Below are positions 12,371-24,500 of a DNA stretch of 64,000 nucleotides, piece after piece. How positions within the stretch are numbered: the stretch's first letter is position 1; every line of letters begins with the position of its first letter. The DNA is from Solea solea. Lineage: Eukaryota; Chordata; Actinopteri; Pleuronectiformes; Soleidae. The stretch covers positions 10,586,985 to 10,650,984 of the forward strand of contig NC_081146.1 in NCBI RefSeq assembly GCF_958295425.1, read 5' to 3'. Made by a program: the position numbers and the translations under genes. The notes beneath the pieces were generated by a model. That model was not told where the DNA came from and did not search any database. It saw only the letters and a list, made by a program, of their open reading frames with translations.

Positions 12371-15168
12371 ATATCTGAAATGTATAATACATTTGTCTCC
12401 TCTGTGTCTATTTAAGTCCATGCTGGTGCCTTGGGAGGACTTGTGTTTTCTTTTTGGAGAGATCATGTACGGAGGACACATCACTGATGACTGGGACAGG
12501 AGACTGTGTAAGACCTATCTGCAAGAATTCATGCATCCAAAAATGGTGAGTTTCCTCTCCTCTGTGTTTGGTTTCAACAAATTGTGCCACAAAATATTAA
12601 TATCAACGATTTATTTATTTAAATTGGGTTCAGTTCACCTTGTCATTTTGGAACACAGTCGTGAAGTTTGCTCTCGTTTTGAAATGATAAAGAAAATGTG
12701 CAGTTTTGTTAGTGTTGTCAAGGTAAATGGTGCCCTCTTGGGATGCAAACCTGAACTGCCATCATGAAATCTTTGCAACTGCTCATTGTTAGCTCCTCAC
12801 TTTTGTAATTTCACCACTGTGCGTTCACCAGCTGCTGAATTACACGTGTATTATATGTATTAGGTGATTTTGAAGAGGGATGTTTCATCTGGAATTCAGC
12901 TGTTTCACCTCCCCAAAGGAGTGAGACTAACCTTCTGCCAGTTTGCTTTCACAGCCAAACAACGCTGACACTCATTCTCCCAAAAAAACAATTTGAACAA
13001 TCAGACGTCAATCACTGTGTTTAGTTGTAAGTGCAGCAAATGGCTTGTGCGTGCGCTGCTGTCAATCATTTTCAATTTTAAAGCTGGATCAGACTTTTTT
13101 TGGGTTAGACTTTAACCGTCAAGATAATCGTTGCATAACAAACATTCTCCCGCACTGTCATTCCTTTTGTTTTTGTTTCTTTCAAATGTCCTAGTTTGAA
13201 GGGGAGCTCTCTCTGTGTCCTGGCTTCCTGGCTCCGCCGTTCATGGACTATAGTGGTTACCACAGTTATATTGACAAGCATCTTCCACCTGAGAATCCCA
13301 CACTCTATGGTCTCCCTCCAAATGCTGAGCTGGAGTGCCTCACTGTCACCTCAGACAACCTGCTAAGGACTCTGCTGGAGCTGCAGCCTCCCGACTACTC
13401 CAGAGGAGAGGGAGCGGCTCAGAGCACAGAGGAGAAGGTGTGAACGTCAGGAAAGAAAAAGAAGAGAGCAGAGAGAGAACAATGACAATGACCTTCCTAC
13501 CTGCATGAATAACCATGCCATGTTTGTCCCATTTGTCAGGTGAAGACCATCATTGAGGACATCCTTGAAAGGCTTCCAGAGGAGTATAACATGACAGAGA
13601 TGAGCACAAAGACGACAGAGCGAAGCCCCTACATTTTAGTGTGTCTGCAGGAGTGTGAAAGGATGAATCTGTTGCTGGCAGAAATAAGGAAGTCTCTCAA
13701 TGAGCTGGATCTTGGTCTGAGGGTACGATCAACTGTGACTCTACTGCTCACACAACAACGACCTTCTCTCAACACTAAAAGCTTGTATTCTCTTTGTGCA
13801 GGGAGACCTCACCATGTCCTCCAGTATGGAGACGCTGCAGTCCTCACTGTTCAATGATTCTGTCCCCGACTCCTGGGCCAAACTGGCTTATCCCTCGACT
13901 AAAACACTGCCACAGTGGTACAGCAACTGTTTCTAATAATCAGCAATGCTCGCACGTCTGGACTTTCCTTTAACCTTTGCTCTGTTTAGGTTTGCTGATC
14001 TAATGTGTAGTTGTCATGAGCTGGACAGCTGGACTCAGGACTTTGTTCTGCCTGCTGTTGTTTGGCTGTCAGGGCTTTTCAACCCTCAGTCCTTCCTCAC
14101 AGGTGAGATCCCACTCCCACTGTGAACAGCAGTCATTTACATCCGTGGTTTTCACCGGGTAGTTTGGGGATCCAGAGATCTGAACTCCCAGTTGTAATCT
14201 CATTTAATTCATTGATTATTTTGATGAGATTTGTTTTGCATAATACACTTAACGAAAAAGGTAAATATATATATTTTTTTTTAAAAGGACATAGAGAGAG
14301 GCATAAAGTTAATGGGACTCATTTAAAGGCTCCACCTGAATACAAAATCTTACTGAACTATTCAGAAGACAATATGCCCAGACTATACTAATTACATAAC
14401 AGTTACACAACATAGACAACAACAATTTAGTGCAACAATTCTACAAAAAGGAAAGTTAAGGTGTTTTCAGGCATCTTTGGAAACAATAATTATAGAAGAA
14501 CGCCATTGTTACATCATTTTAATTTCTCTCTGCACAAGATAAAGATATGTACAGGAAGATAAAGATCCGCTGATTAAAAAAATGTTGCTTTAAAATAACT
14601 CTCAAACTGCCCAGGAATATTCCCTTTACTTTCATACATGTGCACATGAAAGTAAAGAATATTAGCACGTGGTCTTGTTTTACTTCCAGCTGTGCTGCAG
14701 AGCATCGCTCGCAAGAATCAGTGGCCGTTGGATAAAATGACTCTGACTGTGGACGTGACAAAAAAGACCAAAGACGACTTTGGACATCCACCACGAGAGG
14801 GAGCCTACATCCACGGGCTGTTTATGGAAGGTGAGAATAAACCAATGCTAACATCCGTTGGATAATCTCTGCTGTCCCCGAACGAGCCCTACACGTCAAA
14901 TCACTCCCGTGTCTCTCCAGGAGCTCGCTGGGACACTCAGTCTGGCGTCATATCTGAGGCGGTCTTAAGGGACCTGACTCCAGCTATGCCAGTGCTGTAT
15001 GTGAGAGCTGTGCCTGCAGACGAGCAAGAACTCAGAAGTACTTACGAGTGTCCGGTGTACCGCACCAAGCAGCGCGGCTCCACGTACGTCTGGAGCCTCC
15101 ACCTTAGAACCAAACAGCCTCCTGCCAGGTGGATTATAGCTGGAGTAGCGTTGTTGCTGTCTGTGTGA
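9..15168 (+). CDS. dnah11: Axonemal dynein heavy chain, beta/outer-arm type (3' 26 exons, 5' end outside window)
   Basis: This is the microtubule motor subunit of the ciliary outer dynein arm. Twenty-six exons join in phase to 4227 nt, giving 1408 residues plus TGA at 15166-15168. That is about the last third of a roughly 4500-residue dynein. The exon at 9-155 follows an AG and opens inside stalk coiled coil 1, so the start lies outside the window. Family hallmarks seen are the microtubule-binding domain, KERWSQAL after the stalk, [19 protein letters not shown] in AAA5, [13 protein letters not shown] in AAA6, [14 protein letters not shown], and a C-terminus ending [12 protein letters not shown]. 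The sequence alone fits the DNAH9/11/17 group. The dnah11 call rests on rapgef5 lying next door, tail to tail, which matches vertebrate gene order. No frameshift or stop was found. Exon coordinates are in the four domain entries. Confidence 0.9.
3462..6748 (+). other. dnah11: dnah11 AAA5 exons
   Basis: Exons 3462-3635, 3787-4022, 4284-4406 and 6544-6748 encode residues 276-521. They start at the CC2 exit (SEKERW) and run through [20 protein letters not shown] and [19 protein letters not shown] to [19 protein letters not shown], the usual AAA5 landmarks. AAA5 of axonemal dyneins has no working Walker A, and none is seen here. The 2.1-kb intron at 4407-6543 is AT-rich and I recognised no gene in it. 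Confidence 0.87.
7379..11115 (+). other. dnah11: dnah11 AAA5-AAA6 linker and AAA6 exons
   Basis: Exons 7379-7543, 7739-7879, 8128-8298, 8718-8840, 9361-9554, 9662-9810, 9893-10020 and 10888-11115 encode residues 522-954. Landmarks are [16 protein letters not shown], the [13 protein letters not shown] block, [27 protein letters not shown], and [19 protein letters not shown] followed by the highly conserved HWVILQNVHLV. Codons split across introns rejoin cleanly, for example AG|G at 9554/9662. Introns are short apart from 8841-9360 and 10021-10887, in which I recognised nothing. Confidence 0.87.
11215..15168 (+). other. dnah11: dnah11 C-terminal domain exons
   Basis: Exons 11215-11406, 12417-12545, 13195-13437, 13540-13722, 13802-13917, 13990-14102, 14690-14830 and 14921-15168 encode residues 955-1408. 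Seen in order are [131 protein letters not shown] and [19 protein letters not shown]. The acceptor at 12416 follows a weak pyrimidine tract and adds three residues (SML) before VPWED. The intron upstream of it contains a long ATT microsatellite. Confidence 0.87.
12301..12370 (+). repeat. ATT/ATC microsatellite, about 70 bp
   Basis: CAT units followed by uninterrupted TTA repeats in the dnah11 intron, about 45 bp upstream of the exon at 12417. Confidence 0.95.
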
Positions 15169-15246
15169 CAGTGAAGTGATTTTTAACAGTGTTTGCCAAC
15201 AGCATTCTAAAAGCAGTGTTAAACATTTTTATTCTTTTTAGATCGT

Positions 15247-15252
15247 ATTAAA
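15247..15252 (+). terminator. Probable dnah11 poly(A) signal (ATTAAA)
   Basis: ATTAAA lies about 80 nt past the dnah11 stop, followed by a GT-rich stretch from about 15273. A very short 3'UTR is implied. Transcript data would be needed to fix the cleavage site. Confidence 0.45.
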
Positions 15253-16810
15253 ACATGTATTTTAGTCATATTCCTGTGTGTTTGTGTGTGTTTTAGATTT
15301 AAAGATAAAGTACAGACGCAGAGTTTAACCTGTGGTGAACCTGTTGTCTGTGTGTGACACTGTTGAACTTTTCCCTTGAGATGGCTCAGTGTGAGCATGA
15401 TTTGTTGGGAGCTTATGTCTCCATCTCAGACCATGTAATTCTGGATTGGGAGCATATTTTATTGGAAGGTCAAGATTAAAAAAGCCCCGTGGCTGCCCTC
15501 TACTAACTGAATGATACACAATGCCGTCTGGAGGTTTCCCGGGACAGAATTCCCAGGAGATGATGTGCATGGTTGCTATTGACTTTTAAATGAGGTGCAT
15601 TTGACATTGACCTTTTGTACGGCAGAGGCAGAATACTAACTGACGAGTGTAATTCATTCAGCCTGGCCTGGTGAAGAAACCTATTCAGAGACACTGATAA
15701 CTTTCTATAAGAAAGCAACACATTAGATTACTCATCCTTTATCTGTCCGTGCTCTCTTTTAGCATCTGATTTACTTCATTTGAACCAAATTAAACATTTA
15801 ACTTTGAAAGACCCTAAAGACACAGTGTTTCTTATCTAGAATGGATTTTTTTTTTTTTGTAATTGATTTACTTAAGATTCATTGAAAAAACAAGATCTTT
15901 AGATTATTCTAAAGCATTGATTGTTTATGCTTTAAACCCTAACACTAAAAATATTACAGGAACTACGGAGATAAGTGCTTCACTGACAAAATACCGCCGA
16001 CAGACGAGATAACAACTGAACAAATAGGTTGCAACAAACAGGTGTAACATTATCTTCTGTAATCAACAGGAGATATTATGATGCACAATTTACAGCCAGT
16101 GAATTAGGTGTTGGGGGAGTGGGGGGGGGGGGGGGGGTGGAGGAAGTCGGGGCTCTTATCTCCTCAAATGAGATTTTCTCCAACACTAATAACTGCTGTG
16201 TTGCACTTAATTTCTCCCTGCAGCCAAAGCAGCCACAGACAGACAAGCAGAGGACGGAGGATTGATTCCGTGTATTGTATTGTGCAGGGGGGAAATGAAG
16301 AAGCAGTCTTCCTGTAGTTTCTCTTCATCTGCCCTCTCTTCCCCTCATTAGCACCCCATAGCAGCTAGCCAGTCATTTGGTGACAGGGAAATGATACAGT
16401 GCTGGCAGTGTTTGGGAGGAAATGGCAGGGTAGAGCGCCCGGCGCAGCAGGGGTTGTGCCACTGATAGTCATGTTAAAGGCCAAGCAGGACACCTGGTTA
16501 AAGTCAGCAAAGGGCATCTGGGTCACACCTACGCCTCACAGCAGCCATGGGAGGGGGAAAAAACCCAAAAGAGCCCACATTTGTTTCTTTTGGTACGTCA
16601 CTGATCAAGCAAGTGAAATACTTGTGTACTCACTACAGCTGCTGTATTTTCACAGACTAAAATATACAATGTTTTTGCCATGTTAACCACCCCAATCTTT
16701 CCACCCCAATGAATTATTTTTCATGTGATCAAGCATAAACCCGTTAACCAGTAAATGTGCTGCTTTAGTGACCATTTGTTTGATGAGTATTTAAATAATA
16801 ACTGGCTCAT
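15253..16810. other. Short convergent spacer between dnah11 and rapgef5
   Basis: No coding exon was recognised on either strand. The open frames here are short and show no family signature. A 17-nt poly-G run (16121-16137) is the only striking feature. The two genes run tail to tail across this spacer. Confidence 0.6.
16121..16137 (+). repeat. Poly-G tract, 17 nt
   Basis: An uninterrupted run of G preceded by a G5 block at 16113-16117. Simple repeat with no coding context. Confidence 0.95.
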
Positions 16811-16826
16811 GAGGATGAAAAACATT

Positions 16827-16832
16827 TTTATT
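16827..16832 (-). terminator. Candidate rapgef5 poly(A) signal
   Basis: AATAAA on the minus strand, about 1.7 kb past the rapgef5 stop. The stretch 16810-18530 has no other gene and is plausibly rapgef5 3'UTR. It includes a poly-T/A run at 18142-18164. The end is inferred only from this hexamer. Confidence 0.35.
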
Positions 16833-18530
16833 GCATGCACCGTTGACGCCGTTGGTCATTCCACGGTTTTTCCCCCATGTCATACAGACCAATTCAAAAC
16901 AGTGCGTACAAAAAAAGGAGGGGGGGTAATTAATACTCGTAATATCTGTAGAACAAATAAATACATGAAAAATAAATAATTGTACATGTCTAGAATTTTA
17001 AAACACGCATATATACACAATAAATTAAATCACCTGTGCAATATTAGTGATAAAAATAAGGAAGCATGTTTTTTTTTATGTCCATGTACACCGAGGGCTT
17101 TAAAATCCTAAAATATACAACTAAAAAGTGGAGAATGTCACGTAAAAATTCCATTTACACACTTCTCAGTGTGTTCTACTACCTTAGAGCAAGAGTGAGC
17201 GTTCACTGACTCAGTTAGAGAATAAATACCACCTTCTTTGCGCTACGCATTACATATATATATGAGCAAATGGCTTCAAATCTGTGTTCCCTCATTCTCT
17301 ACTTTATGTTCCAAAGGTGCTGCAGTATTTCTACAGGGACAGTCTTCCCCAAAACACACAATATGTCATTATTTTTTCCCTCTTAACATGGGAATATAAG
17401 CTGTGCCACAGTGACGTAGCTGTGAGTCACTGTCATTATCTTTGAAAAAATTCAACCAAATCCCCCTGAAACTGTCTGATCCTCTTACACAAAAGAAAAG
17501 TGTTTCAACCTGAACTTTAGAGACCAAGAGAACATCTGCTCCTTAATTACACTGATTGTCCAAAGCTAAACTTCATGGAGATCCTTACACCAAATGAGCA
17601 GTTAGAATTCATCAAAATGGGCTTTTTTTATATGTAGTATTTGGCACTAATGTACACAAAGTAATACAGTATAGACTGCATATCGTTCTATAATTTCCTG
17701 CACTACGTCTGAACTATGTGAAGCCTGACCTAATACACAACACTTCAAACTATATGAAACATAATAAGAGAACTCTGCGTTGTAAAAAATAGATGATGAC
17801 AAACATAGATGAACATGTTAAACATTTAACCACAGGTTTGTAAACCATTGTTATTGTTTCTATCGTCAAGACAACGGCGTGTTGTACACAACTGCTCTGA
17901 TTCAGAAGTGACTGCATGTCTGACAAACATCATATGAAACTGAGAAAAACAAAAGTGTGTGTGCACACAGTATACAACTGAAATACTCTTTGGTTAAATC
18001 CTACTGATGATGCCAAACACTCTGATGATACATCACGGTATGTCACATACTGAAAGGTCTGAAAAGGCAAGTGAGTAGACTTTTCTCTCATATTTGAACA
18101 TTTATGCCAAAAAAAAAAATCTCCATGTTCATCGTTTGTAGCTTTTTTTTTTTTTTTTTTTTTTGGATGTGAGGGACTTTGCCTGCAAACAATCTCTTCT
18201 GTTTTACACCACAGGGGGGAGCTGTTGGGTCGCTTATAGATTTGCATTTCACCTGCTCAACTGTGCCACCTGCAGGGACAGGAAGGAAACAGCAGGAGCA
18301 ACAGTCACATCTTGCCAACAGGCAGCAACAGCCTGACCTAATTCTAACCTAAAGATGTGTCTTCATGGTCCCGAGAGAGATGCCTGATTGAGTGGCTCCC
18401 TCCTGTGGTTGATCAGGATCATGCAGCGTTCCTGTGACTCGTGTCCTGAGAGATTGAGGAGACAGTGGCACATTGTTCTTGGGGAAATGTGACAGCGTGA
18501 GAGGCTGGGTGGTGCAGTCGGAGCAGCCCT

Positions 18531-21500
18531 CTAGATACCCCGGGGCTCCAGCCTGTGCGACAGGTCAAACAGAGTCTGCTGACTGTCGATGATATGAAGG
18601 TAATCGATGTAGGATCTCACTTCAGGGCTGCTCTTCTGGATGATGCCATTTCCTGATGGTAAGAAAGAAAATGTTCAGATGACAGCATCAGGGGGTGTCG
18701 TTATGGTTTCAACGCCGATTTAAACCAGGATTTATAAGTGATTAATCATTATGAGATGAGAAAACATCTCAGCTATATTATGAACTTTATTCTCTAAACC
18801 CATTTGACAAGAATATCTGAGCCGGTAGTATCAGCCAAAATTAGTAATGGACCATTAAATTAATCCCAGATTATTTTGTTAATTGAAAACTAAAATCAGT
18901 TTCAATGTTTATCTGTAAAAATAATATCAAGTTCTGTGATTTTAGCTCATTGAGTGCCATTATTCTATCTATGAAACTGAGAGATGAATCAATAGTGAAA
19001 AGAATCTTGAGTCCAAAGCACATAATATGACTAGGGATGGGAACTGGTATCAGTCAGATACTGGTCAAAACGACTGGATCAGATTTCGGACAGATAATAA
19101 AGTAAAATCTGATACAATTAAAAAAAAAATCCTATACATCTTGTGCTTCTCTATGCACCGACTGTAAAACATGTACATAAAAATCAGCAAAATCATATTA
19201 GCTGAGTTATGTTTGGGCCGTTTATTTCTTCTCTTTTGGGAGAAGAGTATTTGTTACACAGATGGAGAATTCTCTTTGAAATGACTCAGCACAAATGTGT
19301 TGTTCACAGCTTCATAGTTAAATATAAATGGTCTAAAAATGACTGTATCGGACTGACATCGGTATCAGACATAAAAAAGTGGTACAAAGGCAAATGTCAC
19401 ACACTGTAATGAGCTGTGGGTGATGTGGATACTGACCCATGTGATCTGTCTGACACTGCCGGATGAGCCGCACTGTGTCTGCAATCATGTGCTGGAAGGA
19501 AAGACATTGCCGTCATTTGTTTTATTCTTATTTTTTTTTTTTTACTATCCACTTTGATTCCGTGCAGCAAAAGATGTTCCCAAACTCACCAGTTTCTCAA
19601 AGTTGACCAGGTTATCGTGAAACGTCTTGTTGCCTTCGTGAATGAATGTGATATCTGAAAAACAGATGCATAATGTCCAGTTAGTCGGTGTTTCCTCTCA
19701 GGGAGATAAACTAATCTGTTGCACGGTGATCGTGATAAAATAATGAGCACACCTTTCAGTAGCAGAGGAAGAAATGGGATCTTTGGCGCCTTCATCTTCT
19801 TGAAGGAGTCCCTGTAGGCCTTGTGGTTCAGCGAGGGATCCTGTTGAGACATTTTCAAAAGGAATGAGTCTAATCCTCTGGAGGAGTGTGTGTGCGTGCC
19901 TGTGCATGCATGCTGTGCTCCAGCTGAATTATGACAGCATCAGGGACTAACGATCATCTGATACGCCAGATGTTTTGCCTGATGTCTCGAGGTAAAAAAA
20001 ACCCCAACATGTTTGCTTCACCTTATATACACTAAAACGTGTGTGTTTATTCCTCTGTTACAGAAGATCATGTCTGAGTTTTCACTTCTTTTGAAGACAA
20101 CACATACATTGTTCTGTGTATAGTATACACTGAGCACTTACTGTAACAGTCTCCAGCTCTGAAAACAGCTTTTTGAATTTCCCGGGAATTTTCTGCAGAG
20201 GTAAAAACCAGAATCAGATGCAATATTCTTCAGATTTAAAGGTCCAGTGTGTAAGAATCAGTCAGTACGTTAACAAGTCCGTAGTCCGACTAAGACAGGC
20301 AATCGGACAAGTATACATGCAGAGGAGAAAACTGATTGGCCGTGTACGTCTGACTCCGCCTCCGTAGGTGGCGCTGTATCTCTCTATAAGCTAGTGCGTA
20401 TGAATCAGTTTCCTGTAGACCTTTACGTCACAGATAAACAAACAGCAAACGGCGAGATGGATTGTGCTGTGGTTCGGTACGCTTCGTACCTGCAAACACC
20501 GACATGTTAATCGTGATACAAATTAGGTGGAGCATGGCTCTTGTGCGAAGAGAGACACCGCTGCATGATTTCCGGCAACAGTTTATTATGTCGTCTCCTT
20601 CTACTTCCATCAAAGACCGGAGAGGAAATTTTGGTGCACACTCAGAAAGTCTGACTCTAGTCTGACTAAGCGTATACATGCAGGAGTAATCGGCCTATGA
20701 ATCGCATTATACAGGTATGTTAGTCTGACTAAGACCAGCTCGATTTTAATCGGACTAACTTGTTTGCATGACTAAGTGACATCTAACGGTGAGACTACAG
20801 ATTGTAACTTTCCTAATTGCATGAGGGAGCTGAGATTAACCCTTTAAATGCCATGTTTTAATGATGATGCCACCATGTTTTTAGATGAAAACCTGAATTA
20901 TTGTTAGTATACTACATGCAAAATAGTTGTTTTTTTTGTGTTGAATTATTACAGCCTATTATGTCAGTGAGAGGGAGGAAGGAACTGTGCCATCTAGTGA
21001 TAATAGTGTGTTTTTTCTCCATATGGCCAAAAAAAAATTACGCCATCTGTTGGAGAGTAATAAAAATGATCAATTCCAAGGCAAAAGCCCAGACTGACAC
21101 CCATATGCATGTATAATAAAATACATGTATTATGCTTTAATGTAAGTGAGATCAAAAAGTGCAGTTTCAATGGGACACTTTTTGCGCTTAACGTTGGGAG
21201 TGTAGCGCTTGTCTGCACACAGTGTATTTTAGCCTTCCTGTAGGGTCTGAGCTGGAAACAACAAGACCAAATAGAAATAGACCTTCTTGCCAAAATTCAT
21301 GCCATATGCATGAACATAGCCAAAATGATCAAAAAACAAACAACAACTGTCCCTAAGGGTTATGAATTTACACTTATAGAAACATACACGTGGGTAGTGT
21401 GTTCAGTTTCTGCAAATAAACCCTCCTACATGTTACACACTGGACCTTAGAGATTATACAAATGAAAAAATGTTCCTGTCTGGAAGGAAAACAAAAGTAC

Positions 21501-24500
21501 ATTCTTACCTCCCAGGTCTGACTGAGGCGACTCACTGCTGCAGCATTCAGACCCATTATAATGGCAAAGAAACAGCTGAGGTTCCTCTGTGCTTTACAGC
21601 TAAAAAGACAGATGCAGCACAATGCAGTTACTTTCAGCGGCATAAACGCAGATCCACTGATTTTACGATTTTCTTATGATTACAGATTTTGTCACTAGAG
21701 TGGGTAAAGCTCAACCTTTTGGTCCAGCAGTGTGAGCAGCCAGTGTGTATATGATTACTGATGAAAGTGTGCAGGGACATGGGCAGAACCACTCACTGGG
21801 CAGCGATCTTGATGAACTTCTTGATGATTTGAACTCTCTTGCAGAGCGTTGGACACAGCAGCACCTCAGTCATCACCCACAGCTGGACCTCGTTGCAGCG
21901 CTGCAGCAGCAGCTCCAATGCGACAGTGTGGTTGCTGCTCGCATGACGACCGAAGGTGAAGTAGACCAGTTCTTGCTGGGAATGGGCAACACAGTCACGA
22001 TGAACAGAGCAGATCACACGGTTTTAACAGTTTAGGTCACGGGTCTCAAACTCTAGTGACCTGGAAGCCACTGAACGCCTAATCTTGTCAAGAGGGACTG
22101 GTTAAGTCTTTTTGTGGGGAAAAAGCAGTATAGTTAAAATTATATGATATTCCATCATTATATCACACTTTGGGACAGTATTTCACAGAATTTAAAAATA
22201 CATTTCAAAATATTTTGAAATTAAATGATATAATTTGCAATAAAAATGATGCAAACGTACAAAAATACTCCATTATAACTTGAGACTGAGTGGTGGACCG
22301 TGTGAGGTTGATTGGGGGCCGCATTATGGCCTGCGAGCCCCATGTTTGAGACCTTTTTGAGACTGAGGGCTTACCTGAAGTATAGAGAATACTATAAAAG
22401 CCCATTTTCCTGTCATATCAGCAAATGTAAATGTGCTTAGTTTACAGTTTAAATTATAAATATTACACTTTCAGTTGAACATATATATACTGTATATACA
22501 TATATATGTATATATACTGTATATTAGGAGAATAATTATATATATAAAGTGCTTTCTCTTAAAGATTCATTCATCACTTATCATATTAATGTTATGTTTT
22601 ACTAAGTGCTCATATTATCACACCTAAATGTGAAAACATGCATGTTATCAGGACAATCAGACAATATCTCATTTACCAGTTTAGTGAATAATAATAATAA
22701 TAATAATCAGCTTTTAAAGTTAAAACTGTAGTCAGTAGAGTTGTACAGTATAATAATAATTATAATAGATGAAATGTGGTTAAAGCGCTGGATTTGTCTC
22801 ACAGGACACCGTTTGTAAAGTCTATTTTAAGCCTGAGCTCCACTTTGCTATTTTTAGATGTGTACTGCAGGTGCTTTACCACCTGCCTGGACGCACCTTT
22901 TTTCACAGCTGTAAATGTAACATGGGATGAAAATGATTTTTAAACAGGACACACCTCATGTATTGTGTCAAAGATGTTCCAGTCAAAGTTGGTGAGGGCG
23001 ACAGCCACGTCCCACGTGTTTAAACCAAACATGCGGGCCGTTCTCTGCTGCAGCTCCGAGTTGTCCGTGAACGGATACTGAAACAGCAGAAATCAACAAG
23101 ACACGTGTCACACAACATTTGGAGCTAATAGTTTATCATTTTATTTATTTTTTAATTTTTTCTCATTGCAGTGATATTCCTACCAGGACTTCTCCTGGAT
23201 CCTTCCTGCATATGTGCAACCTCCCCACCTGCTGGGAAGACTCAGAGAAAACTCTGTCCTGAGGCTGCAGGAGGAGCCTCTCTGCAGGGGACAAACCATA
23301 TCACAAATGTGTCAGGCAGCATGTGAGCAGTTCCCAATCAGACTCTCTGTGGCAGGCATCACCATGAGGTAACCAGTCAGCTTTATTACTGATAACAGAA
23401 ACGCACTTTATATTACTGATGTCAGAAAATGCTTCTGCCCTCAAACTGCGCCCCGTTTATATTGAGGTCAACTTGAGTCTTTTATTCATCTGTCGTCTCA
23501 AAATACAACTCAATGAAGAACATTCGTAGAAATCAACTGAAACTTAAACACATAGTCACATTAACATATAGTTTGTTAGCATGTTGTGATTCAGCATGGA
23601 ATCATGGGACTTATTCAGCAGCAGAATGTGCAGCACATGGCAAAGAGCAGTCGTGATCCATTAGTGACAAATACACACAATAGTACTGAAGAGTAGTACT
23701 GAATATTTCCTTCCTCACCCTGATGTTTTATGGGGGTTTGTGCCATAAGTTACAGCCGTCGTGTGTGAGTCTACTTGCAGTTTCCTGTTCTGGTGCTCAT
23801 TAAATTAGTCAAAGTTCTCTGAAACCTGCACGGTCATTTCACAATAGCTGAGGCAGCTGAAACGGACGATGTCATTCAAATGCGACCATTACCTTGAATA
23901 TACAGTAAATACAAATTTCTATGAATTTAAAGAGTGTTGGAAACATTTTGGCTCAGTAAAATACTCAAAAGTATATCACCTTCGTCTAATATATTATACA
24001 CTTATATATTAGATTTTTTAGATGACTCATGCATAAAAGGACATAAATTAAAGATGTCTGAGTATTTGCTACTCTGCTCTATCGTGACTCCAAATGATCA
24101 TAAATGTAAAAGCGATGTAGGCACAAGGTTGCACTCTCTGTGGGAAGATTCAGATTCTATGAAAGGCAACCTGCACAGACATGTATTCAGCGTTAGTTTA
24201 ACCTGTGTCAGTCTGTTGACTGTTTTTGGTTTGATTACTTTTGATGCTGGCAAGTAAAGCCTTCATAATGTCACATATAGACAACTCTGATTTTTGAGGT
24301 TGTGACTCCAGAAGAAACAGAGCACTATATTTGGACTTAAATGGGTACGATCTACACACACACATATGCAGTGGATTAATATACAGTATACACTATTAAA
24401 TTTATTGTTGTTTTTTTAACTCCTCTGTCTCTTTTTGACTAGTCTTGTAACATGAAATCTTCAAAGGAAATATTTATGAAAGAAACGAATGTACGGGGTT

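Larger units (their letters stand above)
18531..23077 (-). other. rapgef5: rapgef5 CDC25-homology (GEF catalytic) exons
   Basis: Eight exons carry the catalytic domain. In order they read [20 protein letters not shown], then [11 protein letters not shown] and [19 protein letters not shown], then [73 protein letters not shown], then [13 protein letters not shown], ending [11 protein letters not shown]. The FFAI-MGL-SRL helix and the [18 protein letters not shown] segment, which contact Rap in this family, are intact, so an active exchange factor is expected. Confidence 0.9.
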
